Source of the DNA: Leptolyngbyaceae cyanobacterium RM1_1_2
GTDB taxonomy: Bacteria; Cyanobacteriota; Cyanobacteriia; Phormidesmidales; Phormidesmidaceae
DNA: 52,145 bases
Direction of reading: 5' to 3'
Assembly: GCA_012032345.1 (NCBI GenBank)
Contig: JAAUQI010000008.1
Coordinates: 60,291-112,435 of the forward strand
In this document: piece after piece, positions 37,674 to 45,605 of the stretch
Numbering within the stretch: position 1 is the first letter of the stretch
Layout of the letters: each line of letters starts with the position of its first letter
The notes under the pieces: generated by a model
Seen by the model: the letters and a program-made list of their open reading frames with translations, nothing else
The model's database searches: none
Told to the model about the DNA's origin: nothing
Translations under genes and position numbers: made by a program

Positions 37674-38756
37674 ATGGAAATTGGCGTACCGAAAGAGATT
37701 AAAGATCAGGAATTTCGAGTAGGTCTCAGCCCCAATAGTGCCCATGTGTTAAACGAGCAGGGTCACACTATTTTTGTGCAGACAGGCGCTGGCATGGGGG
37801 CTGGCTTTAGCGACCACGACTATGAGCAGGCAGGGGCAGAGGTGGTGGCCGCTGCCAAAGAAGTCTGGAGCCGAGAAATGGTGGTTAAGGTAAAAGAGCC
37901 GCTGCCGCCAGAGTATGACCTGATTCAAAAAGACCAAATTTTGTTTACCTACCTGCATCTGGCCGCAGCTCGGCCTTTGACAGAGCAGCTGATGCAGAGC
38001 GGGGTGAATGCGATCGCCTACGAAACAGTCGAATTTAACAATATCCGACCGTTGCTGACGCCCATGAGCATCATCGCCGGACGGCTATCGGTACAGTTTG
38101 GAGCGCGCTATCTGGAGCGGCAGCAGGGCGGACGCGGGGTGCTGCTGGGCGGGGTGCCTGGGGTACGGCCCGGTCGCGTTGTCATTCTTGGTGGCGGCGT
38201 TGTGGGCACCGAAGCGGCTCGGATGGCGGTGGGCATGGGGGCGCGGGTTCAAATTTTTGACATCAGCCTCGACCAGCTAGCCTATTTAGAAAACCTGTTT
38301 GGTTCTCAGGTTGAGCTAATTTACAGCAGCACACCCGAAATTCACCGCGCTGTTCCCGATGCCGATTTGCTCATTGGGGCGGTGCTGGTGCCGGGGCGAC
38401 GGCCACCGATTTTGGTGCCCCGTTCTCTGGTGGCTCAGATGCGGCCCGGTTCTGTTTTAGTAGATGTGGCGGTCGATCAGGGCGGCTGCATCGAAACCCT
38501 GCACCCGACTTCTCATACTGAGCCAACTTACCTGGACGAAGGCGTGCTGCACTACGGTGTTCCCAATATGCCAGGGGCAGTGCCTTGGACGGCCACCCAG
38601 GCGCTCAACAACAGTACGCTGCCTTACGTGCTGAAGCTGGCCAACTTTGGCATGGCAGCGCTGAAAAAAGATAAGTCGCTTGCAGAAGGGCTAAACGTCA
38701 CTCAAAATCGCCTGGTACATCCGGCAGTGCAGCAGGTGTTTCCTGATTTGGCCTGA
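37674..38756 (+). CDS. ald: Alanine dehydrogenase
   Basis: 360 residues, normal length. It catalyses NAD-dependent interconversion of alanine and pyruvate plus ammonia. Motifs: [20 protein letters not shown] at the start, [11 protein letters not shown] with the substrate-binding Lys, a Rossmann motif [17 protein letters not shown] (about residue 170), [19 protein letters not shown], and [23 protein letters not shown] lies seven bases before the ATG. It is a single gene behind a terminator. Confidence 0.96.
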   Translation: MEIGVPKEIKDQEFRVGLSPNSAHVLNEQGHTIFVQTGAGMGAGFSDHDYEQAGAEVVAAAKEVWSREMVVKVKEPLPPEYDLIQKDQILFTYLHLAAARPLTEQLMQSGVNAIAYETVEFNNIRPLLTPMSIIAGRLSVQFGARYLERQQGGRGVLLGGVPGVRPGRVVILGGGVVGTEAARMAVGMGARVQIFDISLDQLAYLENLFGSQVELIYSSTPEIHRAVPDADLLIGAVLVPGRRPPILVPRSLVAQMRPGSVLVDVAVDQGGCIETLHPTSHTEPTYLDEGVLHYGVPNMPGAVPWTATQALNNSTLPYVLKLANFGMAALKKDKSLAEGLNVTQNRLVHPAVQQVFPDLA

Positions 38757-38845
38757 TAGCTGATTTTTTAGCAGCAGCAGAGATCACAGGCGCTCCTAGT
38801 CAGACAGGTAATAATAAAGTTGCTGTGAACTTTTGGCGATCGCCC

Positions 38846-39322
38846 ATGTCCGCTTCTAGCTCAGATGCGCACGTCCCTATTGAGGTGTTTATTTCTTATT
38901 CTCACCAGGATGAAGCGCTGAAGGATGAACTCTATATTCACCTGGCAGCTCTGACCCGACAGGGTAAGATCAAGCCCTGGCAGGATCGGGCGATTGAGGC
39001 GGGTACTGAGTGGGATGCTGAAATTAAGGCCCAGTTAGAATTGGCTGGCATGATCTTGCTATTGATTACGCCCCGGTTTATTGCCTCAGAATACTGTTTT
39101 GATCAGGAAATGCAGCGGGCGATGGAGCGTCACGCAGAGGGGACAGCGCGGGTGATCCCGATCATTATGAAGCCTTGCGATTGGCAAGGAACGCCCTTCA
39201 GCAAACTACAGGTTTTGCCCAAAGATGCCAAACCTGTTACCACCTGGCGTGACCTAGATGAGGCACTACTCAGCGTAGTACAGGGAATTCGACGAGCGGT
39301 GGAGTCTCTAGCAAAAAAGTAG
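38846..39322 (+). CDS. TIR-domain protein
   Basis: 158 residues from the ATG at 38846; a GTG start at 38825 is also possible. The whole protein is one TIR_2-type domain: EVFISYSHQDEALKDEL (box 1), IKPWQDRAIEAGTEWDAEIKAQLELAGMILLLITPRFIASEYC, and a CDWQGTPFSKLQVLP segment. The Glu in WDAEI lies where TIR NADases keep catalytic Glu. Stand-alone bacterial TIRs can act as NAD-consuming defence effectors or scaffold proteins. No partner sensor is adjacent, and the restriction-modification unit starts 0.6 kb downstream. A defence role is inference. Confidence 0.82.
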   Translation: MSASSSDAHVPIEVFISYSHQDEALKDELYIHLAALTRQGKIKPWQDRAIEAGTEWDAEIKAQLELAGMILLLITPRFIASEYCFDQEMQRAMERHAEGTARVIPIIMKPCDWQGTPFSKLQVLPKDAKPVTTWRDLDEALLSVVQGIRRAVESLAKK

Positions 39323-39503
39323 CGCGTTTTTTGGCCTCTCAATCGTTGTCTTCTACCCTTAATGTTCAGAAATTTAAGGTGCGATCGCTCGGCTAGCAAG
39401 CATTTTAGAGAAAGAGTAGATTGAGTGGAATGGTAATGTCAGCGAAGGCAAGTGGGGCAAACATCGCATGTGTGGCAAGGATCAATTCCTGCTGATAACC
39501 CTC

Positions 39504-39697
39504 CTAGGCTGGTTCCTGAAGAACATAAACTTGTCTAGTGTTTACATTCAAAATCCAATAATCAGCAATCCTAGCTTTGGCATAAGTTAGGGCTTTTTGC
39601 TGGCCATCGCTGAGCAGTGTAGAATCAGCTACCTCGATAATCAGAAAAATATCATCTGGCGTGGGATGGCAATCGCCCTCCTCATCTTGTGGCTGCG
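39504..39697 (-). pseudogene. Uma2 family remnant
   Basis: On the minus strand an uninterrupted 64-codon stretch reads HPTPDDIFLIIEVADSTLL, then KALTYAKARIADYWILNVN and VYVLQEPA before TAG at 39504. This is the conserved C-terminal half of an Uma2 protein. Upstream the frame meets a stop and no N-terminal half is found, so the gene is a 5'-truncated relic at the border between core and accessory DNA. Confidence 0.75.
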
Positions 39698-39837
39698 ATA
39701 ATCACTGTAAGAACTTGGGCGGTGGGGCTATGGGGGCGATCGCTAAAGATGCTAGTGAAGGGCGATCGTCTTCTGGTCGCTTATGAACTCACCGACAATC
39801 TTCAAGGACAAGTGTAAGACCCTGGTACGAAACCAGC

Positions 39838-39919
39838 TAACGTTGCCCATCACCCGCCGTAGACAATCTCAAATGCTCAACAGACAATCTCTCGTCGGTC
39901 GGGTGCATGGGCGTTGTTA
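39838..39919 (-). repeat. attC-like repeat, copy 2 (82 bp)
   Basis: On the plus strand it begins TAACGTTGCCCATCACCCG and ends CGGGTGCATGGGCGTTGTTA. The ends form an imperfect stem: TAAC, a three-base mismatched spacer, then GCCCAT-CACCCG pairing with CGGGTGCATGGGC with one extrahelical base. That is the architecture of integron attC sites. It lies 9 bp after the stop of the minus-strand XRE gene, as expected for the recombination site of that cassette. Confidence 0.65.
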
Positions 39920-39928
39920 TAAAGCGTT

Positions 39929-40153
39929 TCAGCAATATTCTTCTGGTAGGTCTAGTTCATCACGCATCAATTGGTCAGTGGTCACATTAAAGGTATCTGC
40001 CACCCTAAGAATCATTTCAGCGTTAGGAATTTTCCGCCCTTTCTCTAGCTGCGATACAAATGTATTATGAACACTTAGCGAATTACCTAGCTCTGCCAGT
40101 GTCAAACCTCGCTGAATCCTTAGTTGATAAAGCTTTTCCCCAAATCGCCTCAT
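39929..40153 (-). CDS. XRE-type helix-turn-helix regulator (C-protein-like)
   Basis: 74 residues, a single HTH_3 domain: KLYQLRIQRGLTLAELGNSL then VSQLEKGRKIPNAEMILRVADTF. Size and position, divergent from and 53 bp before a DNA methyltransferase gene, fit a controller protein or repressor of the restriction-modification genes. The 53-bp gap should hold its operator and both promoters. The stop is nine bases from the attC-like repeat. Confidence 0.82.
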   Translation of the reverse strand: MRRFGEKLYQLRIQRGLTLAELGNSLSVHNTFVSQLEKGRKIPNAEMILRVADTFNVTTDQLMRDELDLPEEYC

Positions 40154-40206
40154 AAATTTAGTTGACTTAGCAGTAAGGATGACGCTATGCTTTCATAGCA
40201 ATAGCT

Positions 40207-41436
40207 ATGAATCAACACTTGCAATCTAGCAATGTAAGCACTATGCCCCTTTCGGTGATGAAAAACAAGGCTCTAGCTAGTGTAAGAGAAGCTGAAAGTC
40301 TCTACAGCCAACTGACCTGTGCAGAGTACTTTGCAGGGATTGGTTTAGTTAGATTAGGACTAGAACAAGTAGGCTGGAGCGTTGTCTTCGCTAATGACTG
40401 GGCGCATAGCAAGTTTGAGATGTACTCAGCCCGCTTTAAAGATGCAAGTAACCATTACAAAGTTCAAGATATTTTTTCCATTTGTCCTACTGATATTCCC
40501 AGCACTCTACTTGCAACAGCATCATTTCCTTGCATTGATTTATCCTTGGCAGGCAATTTAGAAGGTATTGATGGACGACATTCTAGCGCTTTTTGGGGCT
40601 TTACCCAGATTCTCGATAGTCAAGTAAATAAGCCTAAACTTGTGATGCTTGAAAATGTGTCAGGTTGGCTCACATCAAACAGTGGACAAGATTTTAGAAT
40701 TACAATTCAAGAATTGAATCGGTTAGGTTACGCCTGCGATGTTTTTACCATTAATGCAGCTCATTTTGTCCCTCAAAGTAGATCAAGAATATTTGTGGTT
40801 GGAATACAAAAATCCAATGTGCATCAGGATATATTCGTTTTCTCTAAACGTTCTTCCTCCCTTAAAACACAGGCACTTGAAAAGGCAGTTATAGCCAATC
40901 TCGATCTACGTTGGCACTTTTTGGAGGTTCCATCACTACCAGACAAAATAAAGGCTAATCTGAACCTTTTTATAGAAAACATTTCAGATAACGATGATCG
41001 CTGGTGGTCTGATGATGAGGTAAAACGTCATTTGAATATGATGTCACCTATAAATCTCACCTACCTAAAAGGATTACAGGATTTATCAAAATACTCTTAT
41101 TGCCCGATGTATAGGCGGGTTCGTGGAGGTGCGCAAAAGGCAGAGCTTAGAAAGGATGGTCTTGCAGGCTGCCTAAGAACTGCTAGAGGTGGTAGTAGTC
41201 GGCAAATGCTAGTTAGAGTTGGACAAGGAACTATTAAAATGCGCCTGATGACACCTCGGGAATATGCAAGGCTGCAAGGTGTTCCAGATGATTATCCTCT
41301 TCCACTGCAAATCAATCAAGCTTTGACAGGATTTGGTGATGCTGTTTGTGTACCTGTCATTGTCTGGATTGCTGAAAATATTTTGAATCCTTTAGCTAAA
41401 TCACTTCGAGAAAGTAGCTCAGTTCTCCATAATTAA
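40207..41436 (+). CDS. DNA (cytosine-5-)-methyltransferase
   Basis: 409 residues. C5-methylase motifs in order: I (AEYFAGIGLVRLGLEQ), catalytic IV with the PC dipeptide (SFPCIDLSLAGNLEGI), VI (MLENVSGWL), VIII (QSRSRIFVVG), a variable target-recognition region, IX/X (RLMTPREYARLQGVPDDYPL and a closing GDAVCVPV). It methylates cytosine at an unknown target and should protect DNA from the adjacent nuclease. ATGs at 40207 and 40243 are both possible starts. Base composition is lower in GC than the core genes, consistent with transfer. Confidence 0.93.
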   Translation: MNQHLQSSNVSTMPLSVMKNKALASVREAESLYSQLTCAEYFAGIGLVRLGLEQVGWSVVFANDWAHSKFEMYSARFKDASNHYKVQDIFSICPTDIPSTLLATASFPCIDLSLAGNLEGIDGRHSSAFWGFTQILDSQVNKPKLVMLENVSGWLTSNSGQDFRITIQELNRLGYACDVFTINAAHFVPQSRSRIFVVGIQKSNVHQDIFVFSKRSSSLKTQALEKAVIANLDLRWHFLEVPSLPDKIKANLNLFIENISDNDDRWWSDDEVKRHLNMMSPINLTYLKGLQDLSKYSYCPMYRRVRGGAQKAELRKDGLAGCLRTARGGSSRQMLVRVGQGTIKMRLMTPREYARLQGVPDDYPLPLQINQALTGFGDAVCVPVIVWIAENILNPLAKSLRESSSVLHN

Positions 41437-41439
41437 TTT

Positions 41440-41937
41440 CTAGAAGCCGAACACCTTGGCTTCTAACAAACCATAAGTCACTGAACGTCGAAATCTTTGT
41501 CTCTCTGAGGTTTCGTAATTTTGAAGGAGTTCGGGTAGCCACCTATCAAACGTAGGGATCATTTTGGTACGTTCAACTAACCAAACCTCAACATTCATAT
41601 AGGTTTCACTTCTAGCAATGAAAATATGATCGACATCTCTGTCATCAGTCAGTTTATTCAGTCCGCGATTTCTATGATACTGGTATTCAAAGCTACCGCC
41701 AATCGTGGCAGATTTCACTTCGTAGTTCTCCAAATCTGCCCCATCTCCTCTTCTTGCTCTATCGTTCACTAAAATTGCCGCAAATACTTCCCAATCTTTT
41801 GAACCTACGCTACCTTGCAAGGAAAAACCGTACTGCTCATAAATTTCGGCTTTGTTGCGGCTGTACTCAAGAATATATGTTCTGTAGAAAGAGTAAGCTT
41901 CTTGGACTTGAAACGTTGGCACGCGAATCACCCTCAC
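41440..41937 (-). CDS. Putative type II restriction endonuclease (PD-(D/E)XK-like)
   Basis: 165 residues, convergent with the methyltransferase and only 3 bp from its stop. A RGDGADLENYEVKSATIGG segment (about residues 63-81) gives the D...E-x-K pattern of PD-(D/E)XK nucleases. HRNRGLNKLTDDRDVDHIFIARSE follows. No database family is recognised by eye, as is normal for restriction enzymes. Assignment rests on motif plus pairing with a C5-methylase and an HTH regulator. Confidence 0.7.
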   Translation of the reverse strand: MRVIRVPTFQVQEAYSFYRTYILEYSRNKAEIYEQYGFSLQGSVGSKDWEVFAAILVNDRARRGDGADLENYEVKSATIGGSFEYQYHRNRGLNKLTDDRDVDHIFIARSETYMNVEVWLVERTKMIPTFDRWLPELLQNYETSERQRFRRSVTYGLLEAKVFGF

Positions 41938-42001
41938 AAGTACTGCACGTCGAGGATGAGTATACGCAAGAAAGTGTCATTACGCACAGGGCGAAGCTGT
42001 A

Positions 42002-42084
42002 TAACGTTGCCCATCACCCGCCGCAGATAACTTTGGACGCCCAACAAATAACCTCTCGACGGTCGGTGTGCATGGGCGTTGTTA
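42002..42084 (-). repeat. attC-like repeat, copy 3 (83 bp)
   Basis: It shares both ends with copy 2 (TAACGTTGCCCATCACCCG... and ...GCATGGGCGTTGTTA), with about 69 of 83 aligned positions the same. The interior CGCAGATAACTTTGG block is shared with copy 1. With copy 2, in the same orientation, it brackets the 2.1-kb restriction-modification unit. Its right end touches the decayed RAYT fragment. Confidence 0.65.
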
Positions 42085-42138
42085 GCCTGCACCTCTCGGC
42101 GATCTCACCCGCCCCCCCTCCAGCCTTTTCAAATCAGC

Positions 42139-42615
42139 AACCACCGCTATCGTACTCAACTTCTCATTCTCTACAGACAACCGCTTGAGATTATTGCGGC
42201 TGTCGTTCTGCCAGAGCATCTTCACTTTCTCTGGAAATTGCCGCCCCATGATTTTGGGTATTCTCAGCGGGTGTCTCAGTTGAAGGTGTTGTTTACGCGA
42301 TCGCTGCGTGGCAACCATGCTCCACCTGAAACGATTTGGGCTTCTCGTCGGAAACACCGGGAGAGTGATGTCTGGCAGCGGCAATTTTGAGAACACACGA
42401 TTCGAGATGAGCAAGATTTACAACGGCATCTGGATTATATTCACTTCAATCCGGTGAAGCATGGGTTGGTGTCGTGCCCGCATTTATGGGAATTTTCCAG
42501 TTTCCACAAGTGGGTGAGGCAGGGCAAGTATTTGGAGGATTGGGGTTGTGTTTGCGGAGGAAGGCAGGCGGTGATCCCAGATTTTGCAACGATGACGGGA
42601 TTGATGGGGGAGTAG
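42139..42615 (+). pseudogene. REP-associated tyrosine transposase (RAYT), degenerate copy 1
   Basis: The frame starts without an N-terminal YRR...TYFFT segment and reads VVLPEHLHFLWKLP (HUH-type HLH metal motif), SQLKVLF, RRKHRESDVWQRQF, then TGA at 42388-42390 where intact relatives have Trp. It continues EHTIRDEQDLQRHLDYIHFNPVKHGLV and SSFHKWVRQGKYL to a TAG at 42613. It lacks its 5' end and carries a nonsense mutation. The 3' half is repeated at 45030-45304. Confidence 0.82.
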
Positions 42616-42674
42616 GGTGGGCATTGCCGCTACCTGTGTTTTGTTTCAATTCATTATCAAAATGCCCACCCTAC
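42612..42674. repeat. Inverted repeat with 14-bp perfect arms
   Basis: GTAGGGTGGGCATT (42612-42625) and AATGCCCACCCTAC (42661-42674) are exact complements around a 35-nt loop. It follows RAYT copy 1 directly. A related right arm is at 45346-45359 after RAYT copy 2, where the left arm is eroded. This is probably a REP- or MITE-like element mobilised with RAYT sequences. Confidence 0.75.
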
Positions 42675-42885
42675 AAGAGCAGCGATCGCACTGACAAACT
42701 CCCCAAAATCCCTCTGTTTGTCGTTTGTGGGCTGCTAATTTTTCATCGTATCCAATCTCGTTGTAATAGTCCCATCTACACTTATCCATTGAGCATTGTG
42801 GAAGACCCAATCGAGTCGCTAAGAGTGCTCCAATAGTGGATTTTCCAGCACCAATAAGTCCAATGAGGATAATGTCAAATGACAT
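42646..42885 (-). pseudogene. Truncated P-loop kinase/ATPase
   Basis: 79 codons. The N-terminus is a clear nucleoside/shikimate-kinase-like start: DIILIGLIGAGKSTIGALLATRLG with a Walker A GxxGxGKST at residues 10-17. After KRQTEGF the sequence turns into repeat-derived, Cys-rich text and stops, leaving out the lid and Walker B parts expected of such kinases. The break coincides with the REP/RAYT block, so the gene was probably cut by that element. Confidence 0.7.
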
Positions 42886-42983
42886 AGCAGTTTTAACCCA
42901 CAGAACAAGGATTCAGCGCCACAACGTTTCTGTTGAGCAGCAGCCAGTAACCTCCAAACTCACAAAGATTTATTTTCATTCCT

Positions 42984-43580
42984 TCAAACAGGGTTATTCT
43001 GCCCCACTTCGACCTGTACAACGCTTCCCTGTTCCTTCCACTCCTCTGCTAGTAAACTAAAGAGTAACTGATCGTGCAGAACGCCATCTAGTAATTGATG
43101 CTGACGAAGACATCCGTCTTGTCGGAATCCTAAAGATTTAAGCAGTGCAATTGAAGCCTGGTTAAATTTACCTGTATCTGCCATTACCTTATTCAACCCA
43201 ACGACTTCAAGCAAATGGTTAAGCAGTAGCCACAAGCCTTCTTTCGTATAACCTTGCTGCCGATAGTCTGTCCCAGTGAAGTACCCCACTCCTGCCGATT
43301 GGTTTTTAGGGTTGAGGTTGTATACGCTGATCTCTCCTATAAGATGATTATTAGTTATGCGGCGAATTGCAAATATGGAGGGAATTTTTTCCTGAAAACG
43401 TTGCTGTCGTTCTTCCAGAAAAAGGTGTTGAATTGCTCTAGAAGTGATATAGGAGATATCAATCTGGCTTTTCCACTGATGCAAAAGCTCTAAATCATCT
43501 TCCTGGATCAAAGTTAAGCGAACACGAGAACCATCTGGAATTTGCCACTTAAAATAATCAAGTATTTCTGGGGAAATCAT
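42984..43580 (-). CDS. GNAT family N-acetyltransferase (RimJ/RimL-like)
   Basis: 198 residues. It has GNAT layout: RLTLIQEDDLELLHQW, a beta-4 strand LIGEISVYNLNPKNQSAGVGYFTG, the acetyl-CoA loop region DYRQQGYTKEGLWLLLNHL, and NKVMADTGKFNQASIALLKSLGFRQDGCLR, typical of acetyltransferases that modify protein N-termini or small amines. It sits in the accessory region, alone, downstream (in transcription sense) of noncoding DNA. Confidence 0.82.
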   Translation of the reverse strand: MISPEILDYFKWQIPDGSRVRLTLIQEDDLELLHQWKSQIDISYITSRAIQHLFLEERQQRFQEKIPSIFAIRRITNNHLIGEISVYNLNPKNQSAGVGYFTGTDYRQQGYTKEGLWLLLNHLLEVVGLNKVMADTGKFNQASIALLKSLGFRQDGCLRQHQLLDGVLHDQLLFSLLAEEWKEQGSVVQVEVGQNNPV

Positions 43581-43837
43581 ACTGCTTACTCCGCCAGCAC
43601 TTCAATTTTTTCGCATTGGGCTGACTTCAGCTTCAATACCAACAGGTGAAATTTTGGTCACGTCCTTAAAAAGATCTTGTGGGGTAACGACCAAGATGGG
43701 CGACTCTAGATCACCCTTACTTCAACGCTGAGATCTTTCAACTGCCCGTTCTATCAACTTGTTATACTGCTGAGTCCATGAAGGCATAAGTGGTTACCAC
43801 TCTAGCCAAACCTCAATTGAATTTTTAGAAGCATCCG

Positions 43838-43870
43838 GTGGTTCAAGTATCATCCTGATACTTGAACCAC
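43838..43870. repeat. Perfect 15-bp hairpin with 3-nt loop
   Basis: GTGGTTCAAGTATCA and TGATACTTGAACCAC are exact complements separated by TCC. There is no T tract on either side, so it is not an ordinary intrinsic terminator. No second copy was noticed in the window. Confidence 0.85.
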
Positions 43871-44055
43871 GAATTTATCGCCAGAGCAATTGGGAGTTAT
43901 TGCGGGAACGTACCCTTGTAAGCTCGGCGATCGCACTCACCAAAAGAACGATCGCCCTTTTCCCGCCCCACCACGATCGCACTTGTTGATTAGCACAATG
44001 CGATTTCATTGCAGGAGCGGCGATCACACTGTGAGGCAGACGAGAGCTGTTACTT

Positions 44056-44084
44056 GTTGGGTTTCGTAGCCTCAAACCGACCTA
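44056..44084 (+). repeat. Degenerate REP-like palindrome
   Basis: GTTGGGTTTCGTAGCCTC followed by AAACCGACCTACG is a diverged copy of the REP unit seen intact at 46268 and 51974. Confidence 0.6.
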
Positions 44085-44241
44085 CGATCGCCCTATATTC
44101 CCTCAAAAGCGATCGCCCCTTCCCATCCCACTGCAATTGCGATGTTACTTCCAGCGATCGCTCCCTCACCGAAGTCAACAAAGACCTTATTCTCAGCGAT
44201 CGCCCCTCGACTTTGACCTTTGAGCAACATGAGCGATCGCA

Positions 44242-44583
44242 CTACGGCGTTTGCTCAGGCAACAGTGGGGTAATCAGTTCGATTAGTTCGGGGATATCAT
44301 TCTGGATAACATCCCACAACGTATCCAGATTAACGCGATCGTATTGGTGAGCAAGAATATCATGCATTCCAGCGATATCTTTCCAGGGAATATTTGGATG
44401 GCTGTTGCGGAAGTCGATAGATAAGCGCTTGGTGGCTTCACCGACAACGATTACCTGGTAGAGAATTGCAGATTGTTTTTCTTCGTTAGTGGCTAAGTTG
44501 GCTCTAGTCAGGTCAGTAGCAAATATCAGGATGCGCTGCGCGGCGTTGTAGACATCCAGCAGAGCCGCCTCATCTCTGTTCAT
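44242..44583 (-). CDS. HepT-like HEPN domain protein (DUF86), toxin candidate
   Basis: 113 residues, all-helical HEPN fold: EAALLDVYNAAQRIL, ILYQVIVVGEATKRLS, HPNIPWKDIAGMHDILAHQYDRV. The family RNase motif is usually R-x4-6-H, as in GMRDxLxHxY. Here the Arg position is His (GMHDILAHQY), which may weaken RNase activity. It overlaps the end of the upstream nucleotidyltransferase gene by 14 bp. In known HepT/MntA systems the nucleotidyltransferase AMPylates HepT to neutralise it. Confidence 0.85.
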   Translation of the reverse strand: MNRDEAALLDVYNAAQRILIFATDLTRANLATNEEKQSAILYQVIVVGEATKRLSIDFRNSHPNIPWKDIAGMHDILAHQYDRVNLDTLWDVIQNDIPELIELITPLLPEQTP

Positions 44584-44914
44584 AAATGGTTTGTGCAGTG
44601 CTTAAAATTTCTCGCTGCCGAATCCAATTGTCGCTCATCTGAATGGAGGCTTCGGGAATCAGATCGACAGGGCGTTGTAGCCGGGACTCTAGTTCATGTT
44701 TAATCTTTGCCAGAGTAAGCAGCCCTTGCCTTGCATTGGGGGCGAAGGTAATTAGCAGGTCAATATCGCTATCGGCTCGAAAGTCGTCACGGAGAATCGA
44801 GCCAAATAACGCCATCTTGATCATGCCCCACTGTTGACAGAAGGTAGCAACTTCTTGGCTGGATAATCCTAAGCGGGATTGGATGGTTGGGTCTTGATCG
44901 AGCAGTAGCATCAC
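44570..44914 (-). CDS. MntA-like minimal nucleotidyltransferase, antitoxin
   Basis: 114 residues. The nucleotidyltransferase signature GSILRDDFRADSDIDLLI (GSx10DxD) is intact at about residues 38-55. A downstream LESRLQRPVDLI contributes the third Asp. It is paired with and overlaps the HEPN gene. Such proteins inactivate HepT by oligoAMPylation. The upstream part CQQWGMIKMALFGSILR is typical. Confidence 0.88.
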   Translation of the reverse strand: MMLLLDQDPTIQSRLGLSSQEVATFCQQWGMIKMALFGSILRDDFRADSDIDLLITFAPNARQGLLTLAKIKHELESRLQRPVDLIPEASIQMSDNWIRQREILSTAQTIYEQR

Positions 44915-45029
44915 GAATAGGATATGTTCTTCAGAAGGTTAAGGTCAGCATCAAACCAATCAATACTTTTCACCACGATCGCATAGCCAAGGGACGATCG
45001 CTGCAAGGCAGACGCGCCCTGCCTAAAAC

Positions 45030-45304
45030 CGTTTCAGCGTCGCGTCGAAAACACCGGGAGAGTAATGTCTGGCAGCGGCGATTTTGGGAGCACACCATTT
45101 GAGATGAACAAGATTTACAAAGGCATCTGGATTATGTTCACTTCAATCCGGTGAAGCATGGGTTGGGGTCTTGCCCGCATTTGTGGGAATTTTCCAGTTT
45201 CCACAAGTGGGTGAGGCAGGGCAAGTATTTGGAGGATTGGGGTGTTTTTGCGGGGGCAGGCAGGCGGTGATCCCAGATTTTGCAACGATGACGGGATTGA
45301 TGGG
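45030..45304 (+). pseudogene. RAYT fragment, degenerate copy 2
   Basis: It repeats the 3' half of the copy at 42139: ASRRKHRESNVWQRRFWEHTI, then TGA where relatives have Arg, then DEQDLQRHLDYVHFNPVKHGL and SSFHKWVRQGKYLEDW, followed by small indels and loss of frame. The WEHT Trp is retained here but is mutated to a stop in copy 1, so the two decayed independently after duplication. The 5' half is absent. Confidence 0.82.
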
Positions 45305-45385
45305 GCATTACCCATACCTTTGTTGTGTTATCAATTTATTATCACAATGCCCACCCTACAGGATCGACGATCGCACTGGCAAAAG

Positions 45386-45540
45386 GCGATCGCACTAAAC
45401 AATGAGCGATCGCACTACGGGCAAGCTGAGATGGCAGAGTAGGATGGGTTAGCGATCGCGTCACCCATGCAGTCGGTGAGGGGGCGCTCGTTGGGTTTCG
45501 TTGTCTCAACCTGACCTACGGGTGAGCGATCGCACTACGG
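45386..45540 (+). repeat. Composite REP/HIP1 repeat block 1
   Basis: About 155 bp: GAGCGATCGCACTACGGGCA, then the palindrome ATGGGTTAGCGATCGCG with CACCCAT, then GTTGGGTTTCGTTG with CTCAACCTGACC. The order and sequence recur at 51866-52020 and partly at 46220-46312. Confidence 0.8.
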
Positions 45541-45605
45541 GCTACAGCTACGAGAGGCGATCGCTTTTTGATAAAGTAGAAGGGATAAGCATCTGCAAAT
45601 AGGTT

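Larger units (their letters stand above)
43581..44241. other. 661-bp noncoding stretch with hairpin and HIP1 cluster
   Basis: No intact gene. On the minus strand, 43602-43700 reads GDLESPILVVTPQDLFKDV in frame, which looks like the C-terminal end of a decayed PIN-like gene (weak). It also contains the 15-bp-arm hairpin at 43838-43870, a degenerate REP at 44056-44084, and eight CGATCGC cores between 43925 and 44245. Confidence 0.4.

Noticed and set aside
43602..43785. Possible decayed PIN-like C-terminus on the minus strand
   Set aside because: Only about 30 residues are suggestive (PILVVTPQDLF) and an in-frame stop lies upstream; not enough to name a pseudogene.
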